NCBI GenBank assembly: GCA_030606485.1
Contig: JAUWGH010000004.1
Location: 124,001 to 188,000, forward strand
DNA from: Promethearchaeota archaeon
GTDB lineage: Archaea; Asgardarchaeota; Lokiarchaeia; Sigyniarchaeales; SOKP01
Length of the DNA stretch: 64,000 bases
Direction of reading: 5' to 3'
Shown here: one piece after another, positions 26,314 to 34,650 of the stretch
How positions within the stretch are numbered: position 1 is the stretch's first letter
Layout: every line of letters begins with the position of its first letter
Notes under the pieces: generated by a model
Told to the model about the DNA's origin: nothing
The model's database searches: none
What the model saw: only the letters and a program-made list of their open reading frames with translations
Position numbers and translations under genes: made by a program

Positions 26314-26416
26314 GCCAAGGTGGCGTAGCCCGGTAATGCTGGAGACTCCCAGTGTTGGGTATGAACGCACCAGACTGAAGATCTGGGTATCGCGAGTTCA
26401 AATCTCGTCCTTGGCA
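26314..26416 (+). tRNA. tRNA-Phe(GAA) with D-loop intron
   Basis: Acceptor GCCAAGG/CCTTGGC, discriminator A. Anticodon stem CCAGA/TCTGG with loop CTGAAGA (GAA). D-stem GCGT/ACGC. Between G18-G19 and the last D-loop bases lies a 29-nt insertion (26334-26362). Removing it gives the D-loop AGCCCGGGA and a normal 74-nt tRNA. Confidence 0.9.
26334..26362 (+). other. Predicted BHB intron in the D-loop of tRNA-Phe
   Basis: Inner helix AATGCTGG/CCAGTGTT (with wobbles), 3-nt bulge GGT, 4-bp helix GCCC/GGGT, then a bulge ATG followed by an A-A mismatch and the D-stem. Cutting GG^T and AT^G gives the predicted mature D-loop. Confidence 0.65.
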
Positions 26417-26493
26417 TTTAATCTAATTTATTCTTGTCCAAGTTTAAAATAAATACTTAGTATAAATTAAAACAAGTTATAAAAATTAAATAA

Positions 26494-27081
26494 TTAGAGA
26501 TCTACACCAAACTCCTTGAAGAGTTGTTGTATCTCTCGATCTGTAATGAAGCCTTTATGGTCAACGACTTCTTGGATTTTCTTTTGAACACCTTCATAAG
26601 TATGTCCGACCGACAGATCAGACATCAGAGTTTTAATTTTATGTCTGAGTTCATTAACTTCATTTGATTTTTCATCTATAATTTCCTTTAATTTTTGTAC
26701 TTCTCGATATCTTGATGATGCCTTTTCTTGCAATTCAGATGTATCTTCAGATTCTTTTTTTAATTGCTCTTCCATTTTAGAGATTTTTGCAATAGCATCA
26801 TTTAAATCTGATTTAGCTGATTGTATCTCAGATTTAAGTTCAGTTATTTTCTTATCTGAATCATCATTTTCTTCTTTAAGAGCATTCAAACTATTTTCAG
26901 TAGATGATAATTTTTCTTTGGTTTCATTTAAATCATTATTAGTTTTTTCTAAATTCATCTTAGCTGCAGAGAGTTGTTTTTCCAGATCATACGTTTTCTC
27001 TCGTAAATTTAATAACATATGACCTTCAATTTTATATTTTTTAGATGGACCCGATTCAATTTTAGGCCATTCAATACTCAT
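26494..27081 (-). CDS. Coiled-coil protein, paralogue A
   Basis: 195 residues, shortest of three neighbouring paralogues. It begins MSIEWPKIESGPSKKYKIEG, the same head as the other two, followed by LLNLREK and a continuous heptad coiled coil (about 30-150, rich in L, E, K, S, N, T). It ends with a short conserved domain: RHKIKTLMSDLSVG then KIQEVVDHKGFITDREIQQLFKEFGV. The tail with GFITDREI looks like a small helical module. No signal peptide or TM segment; likely cytosolic structural or scaffold protein. Function unknown. Confidence 0.75.
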   Translation of the reverse strand: MSIEWPKIESGPSKKYKIEGHMLLNLREKTYDLEKQLSAAKMNLEKTNNDLNETKEKLSSTENSLNALKEENDDSDKKITELKSEIQSAKSDLNDAIAKISKMEEQLKKESEDTSELQEKASSRYREVQKLKEIIDEKSNEVNELRHKIKTLMSDLSVGHTYEGVQKKIQEVVDHKGFITDREIQQLFKEFGVDL

Positions 27082-27202
27082 TTGTAATTTCCCATCTTAA
27101 TATTATTATCAATTTTTTTATAAACGTTATAAAAATATATTAAACGAATTTCTATAAAAGATTAATGAAAAAAATCAAAATAAGATTTTTAAAATTAAAT
27201 TA

Positions 27203-28021
27203 TTAAAGCGATACGTTAAACTCACGAATTAACTTTTCAATTTCCTTGTCTGTAATGAAACCTTTCGAATCAACCACTTCCTGTATTCTGATCTGAACTT
27301 TCTGAAGCGTTTCTCCTACTGATAATTCGGACATTAATGTTTTAATTTTATGGTTAAGTTCATTTACCTCATTTGATTTCTCTTCTAATTCAGATTTTAC
27401 TGCATCTAAATCTCTCTCTTTAGATAATACTTTTTGCCCCAAATCAGATGATTTACCAAAAGTCGATTGTAATTGTTTTTCTAATTCTAAAGTTTTTAAT
27501 TTTGAAGCTTCAAGTTGCTTTTCCAAATCAAAATTTTTATTTCTTGTGTCATGTAATACTGATTTTGTTGATTCTAAGGTAGATTCAAGTTCAGTTGATT
27601 TATTAGTTAAAGCTTGTTTCTCTCCTTTAAATACATTTAAATTTTGTTCAAGAGAATCAATCTTTTCAGACGCTTCATTCAATTGCTGTCCTGTGGAAGA
27701 AAATTTTTCTTGAGTTTCACTTAGACTCTTCTCAGTAGAATTCAACTTTTCGTTTGTTTCATTTAAAATACTTTCAGTACTAACCAATTTTTCATTAACT
27801 TCATTTAAACTCTTTTCAGTTTTAGATAATTTTGTTTCAGTCTCTAATAATTTCGATTTAGTTTCATTTAATTCATCACTTGTTTTTTCTAAACCCGCTT
27901 TAGAAGATGTTAGCTGATTTTCTAAACTAGTTATTTTTTTTCGGAGATCCAAAAGCAAACTCCCATCAACTTTTCTTTTCTTACTTGGATTTGCTTCAAT
28001 ATCTGACCAATCGATGCTAAT
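27203..28021 (-). CDS. Coiled-coil protein, paralogue B, probable AUU start
   Basis: 272 residues if begun at ATT 28021, where the residues SIDWSDIEANPSKKRKVDG align with the heads of paralogues A (MSIEWPKIE...) and C (MSINWVSIE...). The only in-frame TTG (27958) would delete that conserved head. GAGGTG lies eight nt before the ATT. The middle carries four near-tandem 14-residue repeats (for example ILNETNEKLNSTEK, SLSETQEKFSSTGQ), i.e. two heptads each. It ends KIKTLMSELSVGE and GFITDKEIEKLIREFNV as in the others. Function unknown. Confidence 0.75.
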   Translation of the reverse strand: MSIDWSDIEANPSKKRKVDGSLLLDLRKKITSLENQLTSSKAGLEKTSDELNETKSKLLETETKLSKTEKSLNEVNEKLVSTESILNETNEKLNSTEKSLSETQEKFSSTGQQLNEASEKIDSLEQNLNVFKGEKQALTNKSTELESTLESTKSVLHDTRNKNFDLEKQLEASKLKTLELEKQLQSTFGKSSDLGQKVLSKERDLDAVKSELEEKSNEVNELNHKIKTLMSELSVGETLQKVQIRIQEVVDSKGFITDKEIEKLIREFNVSL

Positions 28022-28250
28022 TATTTAACACCTCTAAAATATTGAATTCTAAATTTATTTGTATATTTATCTTTCTATTTTACATTATTATAAATTTAAT
28101 TGTTAAATAAATCATTTTTTTTTATCTCTTTTAAGTATTAGCAATTATGTTTTATCTTAATTTCTCAATTAAATAGTAATAATTAAAAATTAAATAATAC
28201 CCTGAAAAATGAGGGATTTAATTATAAGAGTTGAATAAATTAACCAACTC

Positions 28251-29066
28251 TTAGAATTCTTTGAAGAGGTCTTCAATATCCTTATCCGTAATAAAACCTT
28301 TCAATTCTGCAAGTTTTTGAATTTTTGCACACAGGCTTGGAAATTTATCTTCATCTGAAAGTTCAGTTTCAAGAGATTGAAGTTTATCGTTGAGTTCATT
28401 TATATTATTAATTTTTTCTTCTAATTCGCCTTTTAAATTTTCAATTTCCTTTTCCTTTGCCGAAATAATTCGCTCGGCATCAGTAACTAAATTGATTTTT
28501 CCTTCAAATTCCTTAAATCTTGTATTAGATTCAGATAATTGTTCTTCTAAATCTGAAATTTTAGTATTACTTTCTTTTAAAGTCAATTCAAGCTCAGAAA
28601 TTTTGTGAATTCCAATATCTTTATCATCCTTAATTGAATTTAATTCTTTTTCAAGAGAATTTATTTTCTCATTTGTTTCACTTAAATTTTGCTCAGTGGA
28701 AGCTAACCATTCATTAGTGGAAGCTAAATTTTTTTCTGTTAATTCATATTTCTCACTTATTTCCTTTAATTTCTTTTCTGTTGTTTCTAATTTCCCATTG
28801 GTTTCATTTAAACTCTCTTCTGTCGAAAATAATTTATCACTAGCCTCACTTAGATTCTTTTTACTTTCCGATAAGTTTTTCTCAGTCAATGATAATTTAT
28901 CCTTGGTTTCAGATAATTCACTTCTCATTTTATTTAATTCTGCATTATTTGAAGTCAACACTTTCTCTAAAGCATTTACCTTCTCTCGAAAATCTAATAA
29001 AATTCGACCCTCAACCTTGAGCTTTTTACTTGGATTGGTTTCAATTGAAACCCAATTAATACTCAT
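28251..29066 (-). CDS. Coiled-coil protein, paralogue C
   Basis: 271 residues. Head MSINWVSIETNPSKKLKVEG, coiled coil from about residue 30 to 235 with 14-residue periodicity (such as SLNETNGKLETTEK and NLSETNEKINSLEK), and the shared tail KIQKLAELKGFITDKDIEDLFKEF. ATG is preceded by GATGTGATTTA. The three paralogues share one orientation with 100-230 nt spacers, each with its own possible promoter. They differ mainly in coiled-coil length, which suggests they are length-variant parts of one assembly. Confidence 0.75.
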   Translation of the reverse strand: MSINWVSIETNPSKKLKVEGRILLDFREKVNALEKVLTSNNAELNKMRSELSETKDKLSLTEKNLSESKKNLSEASDKLFSTEESLNETNGKLETTEKKLKEISEKYELTEKNLASTNEWLASTEQNLSETNEKINSLEKELNSIKDDKDIGIHKISELELTLKESNTKISDLEEQLSESNTRFKEFEGKINLVTDAERIISAKEKEIENLKGELEEKINNINELNDKLQSLETELSDEDKFPSLCAKIQKLAELKGFITDKDIEDLFKEF

Positions 29067-29161
29067 TAAATCACATCAAATTATTTTTAATTATATTGAT
29101 CTATTTTTTTTTTAATCGTTATAAATTTATTTATTTCATTATTCTATATATTTCCAATCCC

Positions 29162-29680
29162 CTAAGTTTTACTGGGATCAAACTTTATATTCATGTTTTT
29201 TTCAAATAACTCACATTTTATAGTTATTGTCGGTAGGTTTTTTATATCTATAACTATATCATGTTTTCCTTTACTTTCTTCAAGCTTTTTCATGTCTGCT
29301 TCCTTTAATTTCAATAATATTGTTAATTTATCTCCTACAGCAACAGTTTGTCCAGCAAGTGCACCATCCAAAATGGAATTGAGTGTATAATTGTTTCCCC
29401 TGAAATAAAAACTTACATTTTCTCTTAAATATTTCATATCATAGATTTCTAAAGGTTCCAAATCGATCATAATTTGTATCATACCAGATAAGTCAGTCGT
29501 TTCTAAGTTAAAACCACCTAAGTCAATCGTTTCAGGGACTGTAAATGGTAAAATCCAATTTATAGCTTGAATTTGAATAGAATCAGATAATCCATCATCA
29601 TTTGTATCTACTAAGTTAATGCATTCTTTCGGGGGAAAGATTTTTTCAATCAAATAGGGAGGAAAATCAATACCTTCCAT
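29162..29680 (-). CDS. Hypothetical protein next to the coiled-coil cluster
   Basis: 172 residues, no TM or signal peptide. INLVDTNDDGLSDSIQIQ near residue 22 resembles a calcium-binding loop of the dockerin/EF-hand type (D-x-N-D-D-G). The rest is beta-rich (PFTVPETIDLGGF, GMIQIMIDLEPLEI, HDIVIDIKNLPTITIKC). Family not recognised. It lies between the paralogue cluster and a Roadblock gene, all on the minus strand. Confidence 0.65.
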   Translation of the reverse strand: MEGIDFPPYLIEKIFPPKECINLVDTNDDGLSDSIQIQAINWILPFTVPETIDLGGFNLETTDLSGMIQIMIDLEPLEIYDMKYLRENVSFYFRGNNYTLNSILDGALAGQTVAVGDKLTILLKLKEADMKKLEESKGKHDIVIDIKNLPTITIKCELFEKNMNIKFDPSKT

Positions 29681-29829
29681 TATAATACTACAACCTTTTT
29701 AATATTATAAAAAATTTTATAATATCTTTAAAGTTTCTTGTTATTTATTAATTTCAGACCTTGAAACCTTTGAAATAAAATTGTATTTTTTCAGAAAAGA
29801 AGAAAATAAAAAAGCCAATTGTACTAATT

Positions 29830-30180
29830 TTAAGAAGATGAAACTATGCAATCATTAATTGTAGCGAAAATATCAGAGACATTTATCTGATCATCACATA
29901 ATATAATAATTAAGTGCTCCAAAATTTTCATACTCAAAATATAAAAGTTCTGACTATGAATGAGAGAAAAATCCGGTTTTTCAATCCCAATTTCAGAAGT
30001 TATATCCTCTGACGATTCATACGTCATAGACATATTAATAGCGATTTTTGCCGGATTAAATTCATCCTCATTGATATATGATCTTTCTACCACTCCATTT
30101 TCAGTAGTGATAAGAAGAAAATAAATCCCTGAAAATTTTTGAGTGATATTTTGTATAATTAGATCAAGATCTACACTCAT
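29830..30180 (-). CDS. Roadblock/LC7 domain protein
   Basis: 116 residues, a complete minimal domain. It has the N-terminal helix IIQNITQKF, hairpin GIYFLLITTENGVVERSYI, a helix AKIAINMSMTYESSEDITSEIGI, strands FSLIHSQNFYILSMKILEHLIIIL and the last helix VSDIFATINDCI. Third Roadblock protein of the window; possible regulator of Ras-like GTPases. It is the most upstream gene of the minus-strand stretch that leads into the coiled-coil cluster. Confidence 0.75.
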   Translation of the reverse strand: MSVDLDLIIQNITQKFSGIYFLLITTENGVVERSYINEDEFNPAKIAINMSMTYESSEDITSEIGIEKPDFSLIHSQNFYILSMKILEHLIIILCDDQINVSDIFATINDCIVSSS

Positions 30181-30428
30181 AATGAACTCTATTCTTCTAT
30201 TCTCTTTTTACCTATATATATTTAATTTATCCAATAATAATATTAATAACTAATGTATAAAAATCCAATGAAAAATCCTTCTGTTAATATTTCGACTTTA
30301 ATTTTGATTGCCATATCTCATTAATTTAAATTTAATTGTATTTATTTATCTTAATGGAGGTTTTTTATTATTTTTTCTTTGTAATATTTCAAATTAAAGA
30401 AATATACTTTATTTTATTGAAATTCTAG

Positions 30429-30531
30429 TAGGAACGGAGGGATTTGAACTTTCGGAAAACCCCCGAAACGGGGATCTTTCCCCGACCCTTGGCTCCGAAG
30501 GCCACCGCTCTATCCGCTGAGCTACGTCCCT
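30429..30531 (-). tRNA. tRNA-Arg(UCG) with T-arm intron
   Basis: Acceptor AGGGACG pairs with CGTTCCT, discriminator A. D-stem GCTC/GAGC. Anticodon loop CTTCGGA (anticodon TCG), stem with one mismatch. Variable loop GGGTC. The T-arm is interrupted by 30 nt (30450-30479); removing them gives T-stem GGGGG/CCCTC (one G-U) with loop TTCAAAT. Confidence 0.88.
30450..30479 (-). other. Predicted BHB intron in the T-stem of tRNA-Arg
   Basis: 4-bp helix TCGG/CCGA, bulges GGA and AAG, inner helix AAGATCCCCG/CGGGGGTTTT of ten pairs with wobbles and loop TTT. Cutting GG^A and AA^G removes exactly the 30 nt that must leave to restore the T-arm (after position 52). Confidence 0.75.
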
Positions 30532-30670
30532 ATAGAATACATATTATTATAAATCTCGATGTAATATATAATATTTTATTAATTTAACAAAAACACTTAA
30601 TCCTTACAATTTTATAAACAATATTATCTAATATTTTTTTAGAAATAATTTTTTGTAAAATGAAGATTCT

Positions 30671-30904
30671 ATGAGCGAAAATGATTCTAAAATTAAGGAA
30701 AAATTAAATAAAAAGGACTTATCGGATTTCTTTATAGCAAAGTCTGGAAAATTAAAGAATGAAGGAGCAACCCAAGATATTCATAAATTAATTCATCCAT
30801 TGAGTTTTAGCTATGATACCAAAAAACACCCAGATATGCAACTAATACCACCATGGTTCAAAAACAAGAAAAACTTAAAAGAATTATATTTCAAATTGAA
30901 ATAA
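30671..30904 (+). CDS. Small hypothetical protein, 77 residues
   Basis: Charged protein with starts MSENDSKIKEKLNKKDLSDF and a later HPLSFSYDTKKHPDMQLIPPWF. No family recognised. ATG start; GAAGATTCT upstream is only a weak binding site. It is convergent with the SCP2 gene at 30936-31352. Coding status rests on composition and the lack of an overlapping better frame. Confidence 0.5.
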   Translation: MSENDSKIKEKLNKKDLSDFFIAKSGKLKNEGATQDIHKLIHPLSFSYDTKKHPDMQLIPPWFKNKKNLKELYFKLK

Positions 30905-30935
30905 GCAAAAAATTTTTAAAAAAAATCATTTCCCT

Positions 30936-31352
30936 TTATTCAAGTATTTTGGATCCAGAATATTTAAGCAGTTTTCCGAGAAGGAGCGCATCTGAAACGC
31001 TTCCAATTATATTTATTTTACCTGCCATATAAGAAATTGCAGGGTCAATTTTTTCTAAAATAAAATCAGTAAGTACTTTCTTAGTCATGAGAATAACTAC
31101 ATCGGGATCCGGATGGATTTTAAATTCATATTCTATCTTACCATTAGAAATATCCACCCAAAAATTAAAATCAACATCACTTAATTTAACTTGAAAAACT
31201 TTTTGAATATCTTTAATAAAATCTATAAAATCAGGATCTGTTTCCGAATATTCTTTATTTAAATTAAGGTAATCTTTAAAATCTCTATCCAAATTAATGT
31301 TTCCTTTTTTGATCTTCTCAATCAAATCTTTTTTGATTTTATTATCAACCAA
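30936..31352 (-). CDS. SCP-2-type lipid-binding protein
   Basis: 138 residues with the SCP2 (sterol carrier protein 2) fold. DVDFNFWVDISNGKIEYEF, then PDPDVVILMTKKVLTDFI and DPAISYMAGKINIIGSVSDALLLGKLL are the family motifs. Such proteins bind lipids or fatty acyl groups in a hydrophobic tunnel. A second SCP2 gene lies 1.1 kb further on the same strand. Gap 31353-31694 upstream of it (342 nt) is AT-rich with no signal I can name. Confidence 0.75.
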   Translation of the reverse strand: MVDNKIKKDLIEKIKKGNINLDRDFKDYLNLNKEYSETDPDFIDFIKDIQKVFQVKLSDVDFNFWVDISNGKIEYEFKIHPDPDVVILMTKKVLTDFILEKIDPAISYMAGKINIIGSVSDALLLGKLLKYSGSKILE

Positions 31353-31694
31353 AATTTATGCACACAACCTTAAATAGATAAAAAACCTCAACGTTTTAAT
31401 AATGCAACTCTCAAATATATTAATTTTTTGGTTTTCCTTTAATTAAATAAAATTGATGCATTCATAAAAGGTTTTTTTAATAAAATATTGCTTTTAAAAT
31501 CGATATAATAAAATGTCAAATACTTGAGGGATTATTAACGAAAAATTGGGAGACCTTCATTATATATATTTGATAATTTCATATTGGTTATTACTAATAT
31601 TAAGTAAAATTATCTTGGGACGTAATAAGTTAGAAAAAATTATTGTCATAGAAAAAAAATAAAGAATTACTTAAAAAAATTGGTGTCATAAAAA

Positions 31695-32102
31695 ATGTAT
31701 AATTCTCTTAAAACATATAATAATAAAATTTATTCTGGTATGAAAATTGGTAATTCTCATCATTGGAATTACAAGAATGGTAAATGGTATGAAATTAAAA
31801 AAACTCCTGAAAGATGGGACTTTAAATTCAATTCCATAAAAACCAGAATCAACCCTGCACCTACCAATACTGGCGCCGCCATCAAAACAAAATTTCATTG
31901 GTATATAATAGCCGACCAAATAGCCACTAAAATAAATAATAATTCCTACATGACTTCCATGAATGGCGTGAAATTTAAACTGGGACATAAACGCCCCCAT
32001 TGGAAAACCTTCAGCTATAATTACCCCAATCAAACTCCATATAAAGAACGTATCATAAACATTCTGGAAGATATCATCAAAAAACTTAAAAATGAAAATT
32101 AA
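31695..32102 (+). CDS. Hypothetical protein, 135 residues
   Basis: Basic and aromatic-rich protein: it has GMKIGNSHHWNYKNGKWYEI, then INPAPTNTGAAIKTKFHWYII, and GHKRPHWKTFSYNYPN. No family recognised. An antisense frame exists over the same stretch but lacks protein-like composition. The high number of Trp, Tyr and Lys might mean nucleic-acid binding; that is a guess. It lies just upstream of tRNA-Asp. Confidence 0.6.
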   Translation: MYNSLKTYNNKIYSGMKIGNSHHWNYKNGKWYEIKKTPERWDFKFNSIKTRINPAPTNTGAAIKTKFHWYIIADQIATKINNNSYMTSMNGVKFKLGHKRPHWKTFSYNYPNQTPYKERIINILEDIIKKLKNEN

Positions 32103-32218
32103 AAAGAAATAAATAAACAACTTTTAAAACACAAATCTCCCCCTAAAAACTTGGTCCTAAAATTTCAATAAAATTTTTAAATTTTTTACTATTTATTATA
32201 TTATAATTTTTTACTATT

Positions 32219-32323
32219 GCCCCTATAGTGTAGCCCGGTCTTCGTAAACTCGATAATGAGTTCCGGCCGAGAGCATTCGGGACTGTCACTCCTGCGACGC
32301 GGGTTCAAATCCCGCTGGGGGCG
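32219..32323 (+). tRNA. tRNA-Asp(GUC) with D-loop insertion
   Basis: Acceptor GCCCCTA/TGGGGGC, discriminator G, followed by CCA in the DNA. Anticodon stem CGGGA/TCCTG with loop CTGTCAC (GTC). T-stem GCGGG/CCCGC with loop TTCAAAT. D-stem GTGT/GCAT with wobbles. The D-loop holds about 28 extra nt between AGCCCGG and CCGAGA. Without them it resembles other archaeal Asp D-loops. Confidence 0.9.
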
Positions 32324-32462
32324 CCAATATTTTTCTTAGATTGATATTTATCTTAGTTTATCTAATACCTATAAAAGAAAAAAAAATAAATTTAAATTAA
32401 TTTGGAAAAAAAAAGAAAAGGAAATTTTTTGTGTTACCTTATTAATTTACTTAAAGCTAAGC

Positions 32463-32897
32463 CTATAATTCGTCAAATAGATCTTCTGCAATTTCCATGG
32501 AAAGTTCAATAATCTCTTGGAAAAACATGGCATCTTGAAGATTTCCCTCAACAGTTATATCTCCCGCCATGTATGCACTGGTGGCATCAACTTCCCCGAA
32601 GAGCATCCCAATTCCGATTTTTTTAACTGCACTAAACGTGAATGTGGGATCTTCAACCATACCTTCGCCCCAGGTCATCTTTCCCTCCTCTACCTTTAAC
32701 CAATACTTATTATCAGCGTCCGTTAAAACCATTTGTACTCGGACGGTCGCATCGGCAATTTCATCTTGAATTTCTTCGTTCTCATTTGCTAGATCTACGA
32801 AAAAATCCCAGACAACAGGGATAGCATCAACGTCAGCTGCGTCAGCACCGGCTTCCATAAGGCTCTTCAATTTTACAAGTTTTTCTTTATCAACCAT
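32463..32897 (-). CDS. SCP-2-type lipid-binding protein, acidic
   Basis: 144 residues, strongly acidic. Family features are VRVQMVLTDADNKYWLKVEEGKMTWGEG, DPTFTFSAVKKIGIGMLFGEVD and SAYMAGDITVEGNLQDAMFFQEII. The head MVDKEKLVKLKSLMEAGADAADVD is an added helix. It shares the fold with the 30936-31352 protein but their identity is low. Lipid or acyl binding is inferred from the family. The 32898-33262 gap upstream (365 nt) is AT-rich with no clear feature. Confidence 0.8.
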   Translation of the reverse strand: MVDKEKLVKLKSLMEAGADAADVDAIPVVWDFFVDLANENEEIQDEIADATVRVQMVLTDADNKYWLKVEEGKMTWGEGMVEDPTFTFSAVKKIGIGMLFGEVDATSAYMAGDITVEGNLQDAMFFQEIIELSMEIAEDLFDEL

Positions 32898-33262
32898 TTT
32901 TTTAACACTTTTATGAATAATTTTTTTAACAATTTAATTTTCAAAAATAAATTGATTTTAATTGTTACAATTTTAATTTTTGATTGATTGATTTAAAACT
33001 TTTTTGTTCTTTTATTTAGCTATTTTGGATTAAGTTGTTTGCTTAAAAATTTTATTAAAATCTGAGTGGTTAATTTCAAATAATATATTGATTTTTAGAA
33101 AAATTTGTCGAATAAATGAATATAATTTTGATATAATAACTTAAAACGAATAATTAAGCTTACATTTAGCATTTTTTTCTTTATATATGTTCTTTTTATT
33201 TATGATTTATAGGATTTAAAACAACCCGTCTCAAATTTTAAGAACATAGTAATAAAAAAAAT

Positions 33263-34156
33263 ATGCGAGAGATGGAAATTAATAGTAAGATTATGAGTGG
33301 TAATGAAGAACCGAGATTTGGCAAAATGAATTTTTTAGGAGATTCGATTAAAGATATTCTTTTTGAGGAGAATTATTTAGCACTATTGAAAGAGAAGATT
33401 GTGAGATTAAACCAAAGCCAAATTCAACAAAGGGAATTAAAAAAGCTGATAATTAAGCACGGTTTTAAATCGGTAGAGGATATTAAAGAAGTAATTAAGT
33501 TATTTATTGAAGCAGAGATAAAGAAATATATTGAAAATACTACAACTCAGAAAGGTAGGTTGGAGAAATACAAGCAATTACTTAGTAAAGTTTCTTCCAG
33601 GATAGATAAAATATATAGAAAATTAAATAATTCCGATAAATTAGAACTTGATAAAATTACGAGTAAAAAAGTTCGCGATTCTTTGATCTCTGCTGAGAAG
33701 ATATTTGAATATTATAAATCAAATGATGATCTTCCTGATGCTTCCCCAATAATTAATAATTATGCTAAAGCGCTTGAAATTATGCTGGATGAATGTATTT
33801 CTGTTTATTTTAAGTCTTTAATTAAAAAGAAATATTTTCAAAAACAAATGTCTCCGGATATTTACAAGAAATTTGGATGGCTTAAAGATAATAAATCGAT
33901 TCCATTGGGAGGTTGGGTAAAAATTATCGAGTCTTTTGAGGATGAGGAGAGTTTAATCGAGATAAAGGAATTTAAGGATTGTTTATTGGATAAAATTGAT
34001 AATGGGATATTGAATATTATTAGAAATGCATGTTTATATTTAGCTGATTTGAGAAATTCAAAATCTCACCGTGAAACTATAACAATGGAGGAGATATTTT
34101 CTCATAGGCCGGAGATAATAAAGTTATTGAATCCAATTATTAATAAAATATACTAG
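33263..34156 (+). CDS. Helical protein with HEPN-like C-terminal domain
   Basis: 297 residues, all-helical. The C-terminal half resembles HEPN domains: SAEKIFEYYKSNDDL, YAKALEIMLDECISVYF and LADLRNSKSHRETI, where R-N-S-K-S-H fits the Rx4-6H motif of HEPN ribonucleases. N-terminal residues 35-125 form helices rich in K and E. HEPN proteins often act in toxin-antitoxin or RNA-processing systems, but no nucleotidyltransferase partner is seen; the next gene is a 79-residue protein in opposite orientation. Confidence 0.55.
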   Translation: MREMEINSKIMSGNEEPRFGKMNFLGDSIKDILFEENYLALLKEKIVRLNQSQIQQRELKKLIIKHGFKSVEDIKEVIKLFIEAEIKKYIENTTTQKGRLEKYKQLLSKVSSRIDKIYRKLNNSDKLELDKITSKKVRDSLISAEKIFEYYKSNDDLPDASPIINNYAKALEIMLDECISVYFKSLIKKKYFQKQMSPDIYKKFGWLKDNKSIPLGGWVKIIESFEDEESLIEIKEFKDCLLDKIDNGILNIIRNACLYLADLRNSKSHRETITMEEIFSHRPEIIKLLNPIINKIY

Positions 34157-34223
34157 TTTTTATTGAATTAAAGGAATAATCCTGGTAAAACTGATGAAAA
34201 TTTCAATAATTATTGTTAGAAGA

Positions 34224-34463
34224 TTATTTAAGAAGTTTTTTGAAGTCAATTTCATTTAGGAGTGCTTTATTCAGAGATTCAGTATTTATTTGATTAGTAT
34301 TACTAAATTTCATTAGATCAAGTTCCATTTGGTTGGTATGTTTCAGAAATAAATCTCCCTTTTTTCTTCCAATCTCTTTATATATTTCTTCTTTCATATT
34401 TTTTAGAGATTCCACTCTTTCAAGGCAAAAATTTACAAAAAAATTTCCTGTGTCTTGTATCAT
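34224..34463 (-). CDS. Small hypothetical protein, 79 residues
   Basis: Helical, charged protein containing NFCLERVESLKNMKEEIYKE and LFLKHTNQMELDLMKFSN. No family recognised. It is convergent with the HEPN-like gene. The pattern resembles small phasin-like helical proteins, but this is too weak for a call. Confidence 0.5.
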   Translation of the reverse strand: MIQDTGNFFVNFCLERVESLKNMKEEIYKEIGRKKGDLFLKHTNQMELDLMKFSNTNQINTESLNKALLNEIDFKKLLK

Positions 34464-34650
34464 TTTATCATTCCATTTTTTTTAATTAATAATTGAATAT
34501 ATTTTATTAAAAAAGGGTTAAGAGTGGCGAATAAGTAATCAATCTAAAAAATAAAAATAAACACTAATATAAGACAATGAATAAATAGATAAACCACAAA
34601 TAGTATAATCAAAGTTTTTAATAATTTTAATAAATATTTGAGAAAATAGT

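Noticed and set aside
31686-32120. Minus-strand frame with hydrophobic sequence over 31695-32102
   Set aside because: It is the antisense shadow of the + strand gene; its membrane-like look comes from A-rich codons read backwards.
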